A program made the position numbers and the translations under genes. A stretch of 64,000 nucleotides of DNA from DATLED01 sp963750255 (GTDB lineage Bacteria; Actinomycetota; Acidimicrobiia; Acidimicrobiales; CADCTF01). The notes under the pieces were generated by a model. That model made no database searches and was not told where the DNA came from. It was given only the letters and a program-made list of their open reading frames with translations. Numbering within the stretch: the stretch's first letter is position 1; every line of letters begins with the position of its first letter. Of the stretch, positions 63,921 to 64,000 are shown one piece after another. The DNA is taken from positions 259,570 through 323,569 of the forward strand of contig CAVVPZ010000001.1 in assembly GCA_963750255.1 (NCBI GenBank), given 5' to 3'.

Positions 63921-64000
63921 GGCCAGATGGTGGCAGATCGTTGCGGCAGGGGACGTCGAAGCGCTCCGGCGAAACGGTCTTCCAGGTCGCCCGCGGCGCA

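Overview
This is a very GC-rich stretch from an actinobacterium, most likely a deep-branching, soil or water Acidimicrobiia-type lineage. That placement is inference. It rests on the base composition, frequent GTG starts, the actinobacterial type of RecQ with a phosphoribosyltransferase-like tail, a stand-alone LigD polymerase domain, an SNF2 helicase of actinobacterial build, and an F420/FMN split-barrel protein. No rRNA, tRNA, CRISPR array, phage module or insertion sequence was recognised. No gap between genes exceeds about 300 bases. Many genes between 0.4 and 15.6 kb, in the repeat part of the giant gene (about 39.7-43.7 kb) and at 62.6-63.9 kb are broken by single-base indels. Both halves of each still read as normal protein, so these look like consensus errors; such genes are annotated as one CDS with the approximate break points.

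Left arm, 0-16 kb (housekeeping and metabolism): the end of a beta-galactosidase; an SNF2-family helicase with a small basic partner; acyl-CoA dehydrogenase; nucleoside hydrolase; an HxlR repressor divergent from an MFS exporter with two matching operators between them; an ABM-type monooxygenase; RecQ; a DEAD-box RNA helicase; a D-aminoacylase-like amidohydrolase coupled to SURF1; a cytochrome P450 coupled to a split-barrel protein.

Middle, 16.5-37.8 kb: a Ser-rich anchored protein with a DUF2238-like membrane protein; a heterodimeric ABC exporter pair; a LigD polymerase domain; a complete molybdate transporter (modABC); a cation/proton antiporter with an OmpR-type two-component system; a COG4705 membrane protein; an SDR; a spermidine-synthase-like protein; a metallo-beta-lactamase/GAF fusion with a PPOX protein and an alpha/beta hydrolase; MscL flanked by two copies of a roughly 60-nt palindromic repeat; two receiver proteins and two small exported proteins.

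Right arm, 37.8-64 kb (cell surface and signalling): an 11.6-kb gene for a secreted giant with Cys-bounded calcium loops and long RTX arrays. Next is a signalling cluster: a NarL-type response regulator fused to a class III nucleotide cyclase, divergent from an operon of cupredoxin, cyclic-nucleotide-binding protein, metallo-beta-lactamase (possible class II phosphodiesterase), double cupredoxin lipoprotein and a NarX-type membrane histidine kinase. Then come a lipoprotein, a 927-residue protein made of six tandem Hcp-like domains, a Wzz/BY-kinase and a nucleotide-sugar dehydrogenase (exopolysaccharide).

The most unusual object is the six-domain Hcp protein (57447-60230). Hcp normally forms hexameric rings, and here exactly six Hcp-like units, arranged as A-B-C-A'-B'-C', are joined in one chain. 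The second point of interest is the cyclase / cNMP receptor / MBL / cupredoxin / kinase cluster at 49.5-56.7 kb.
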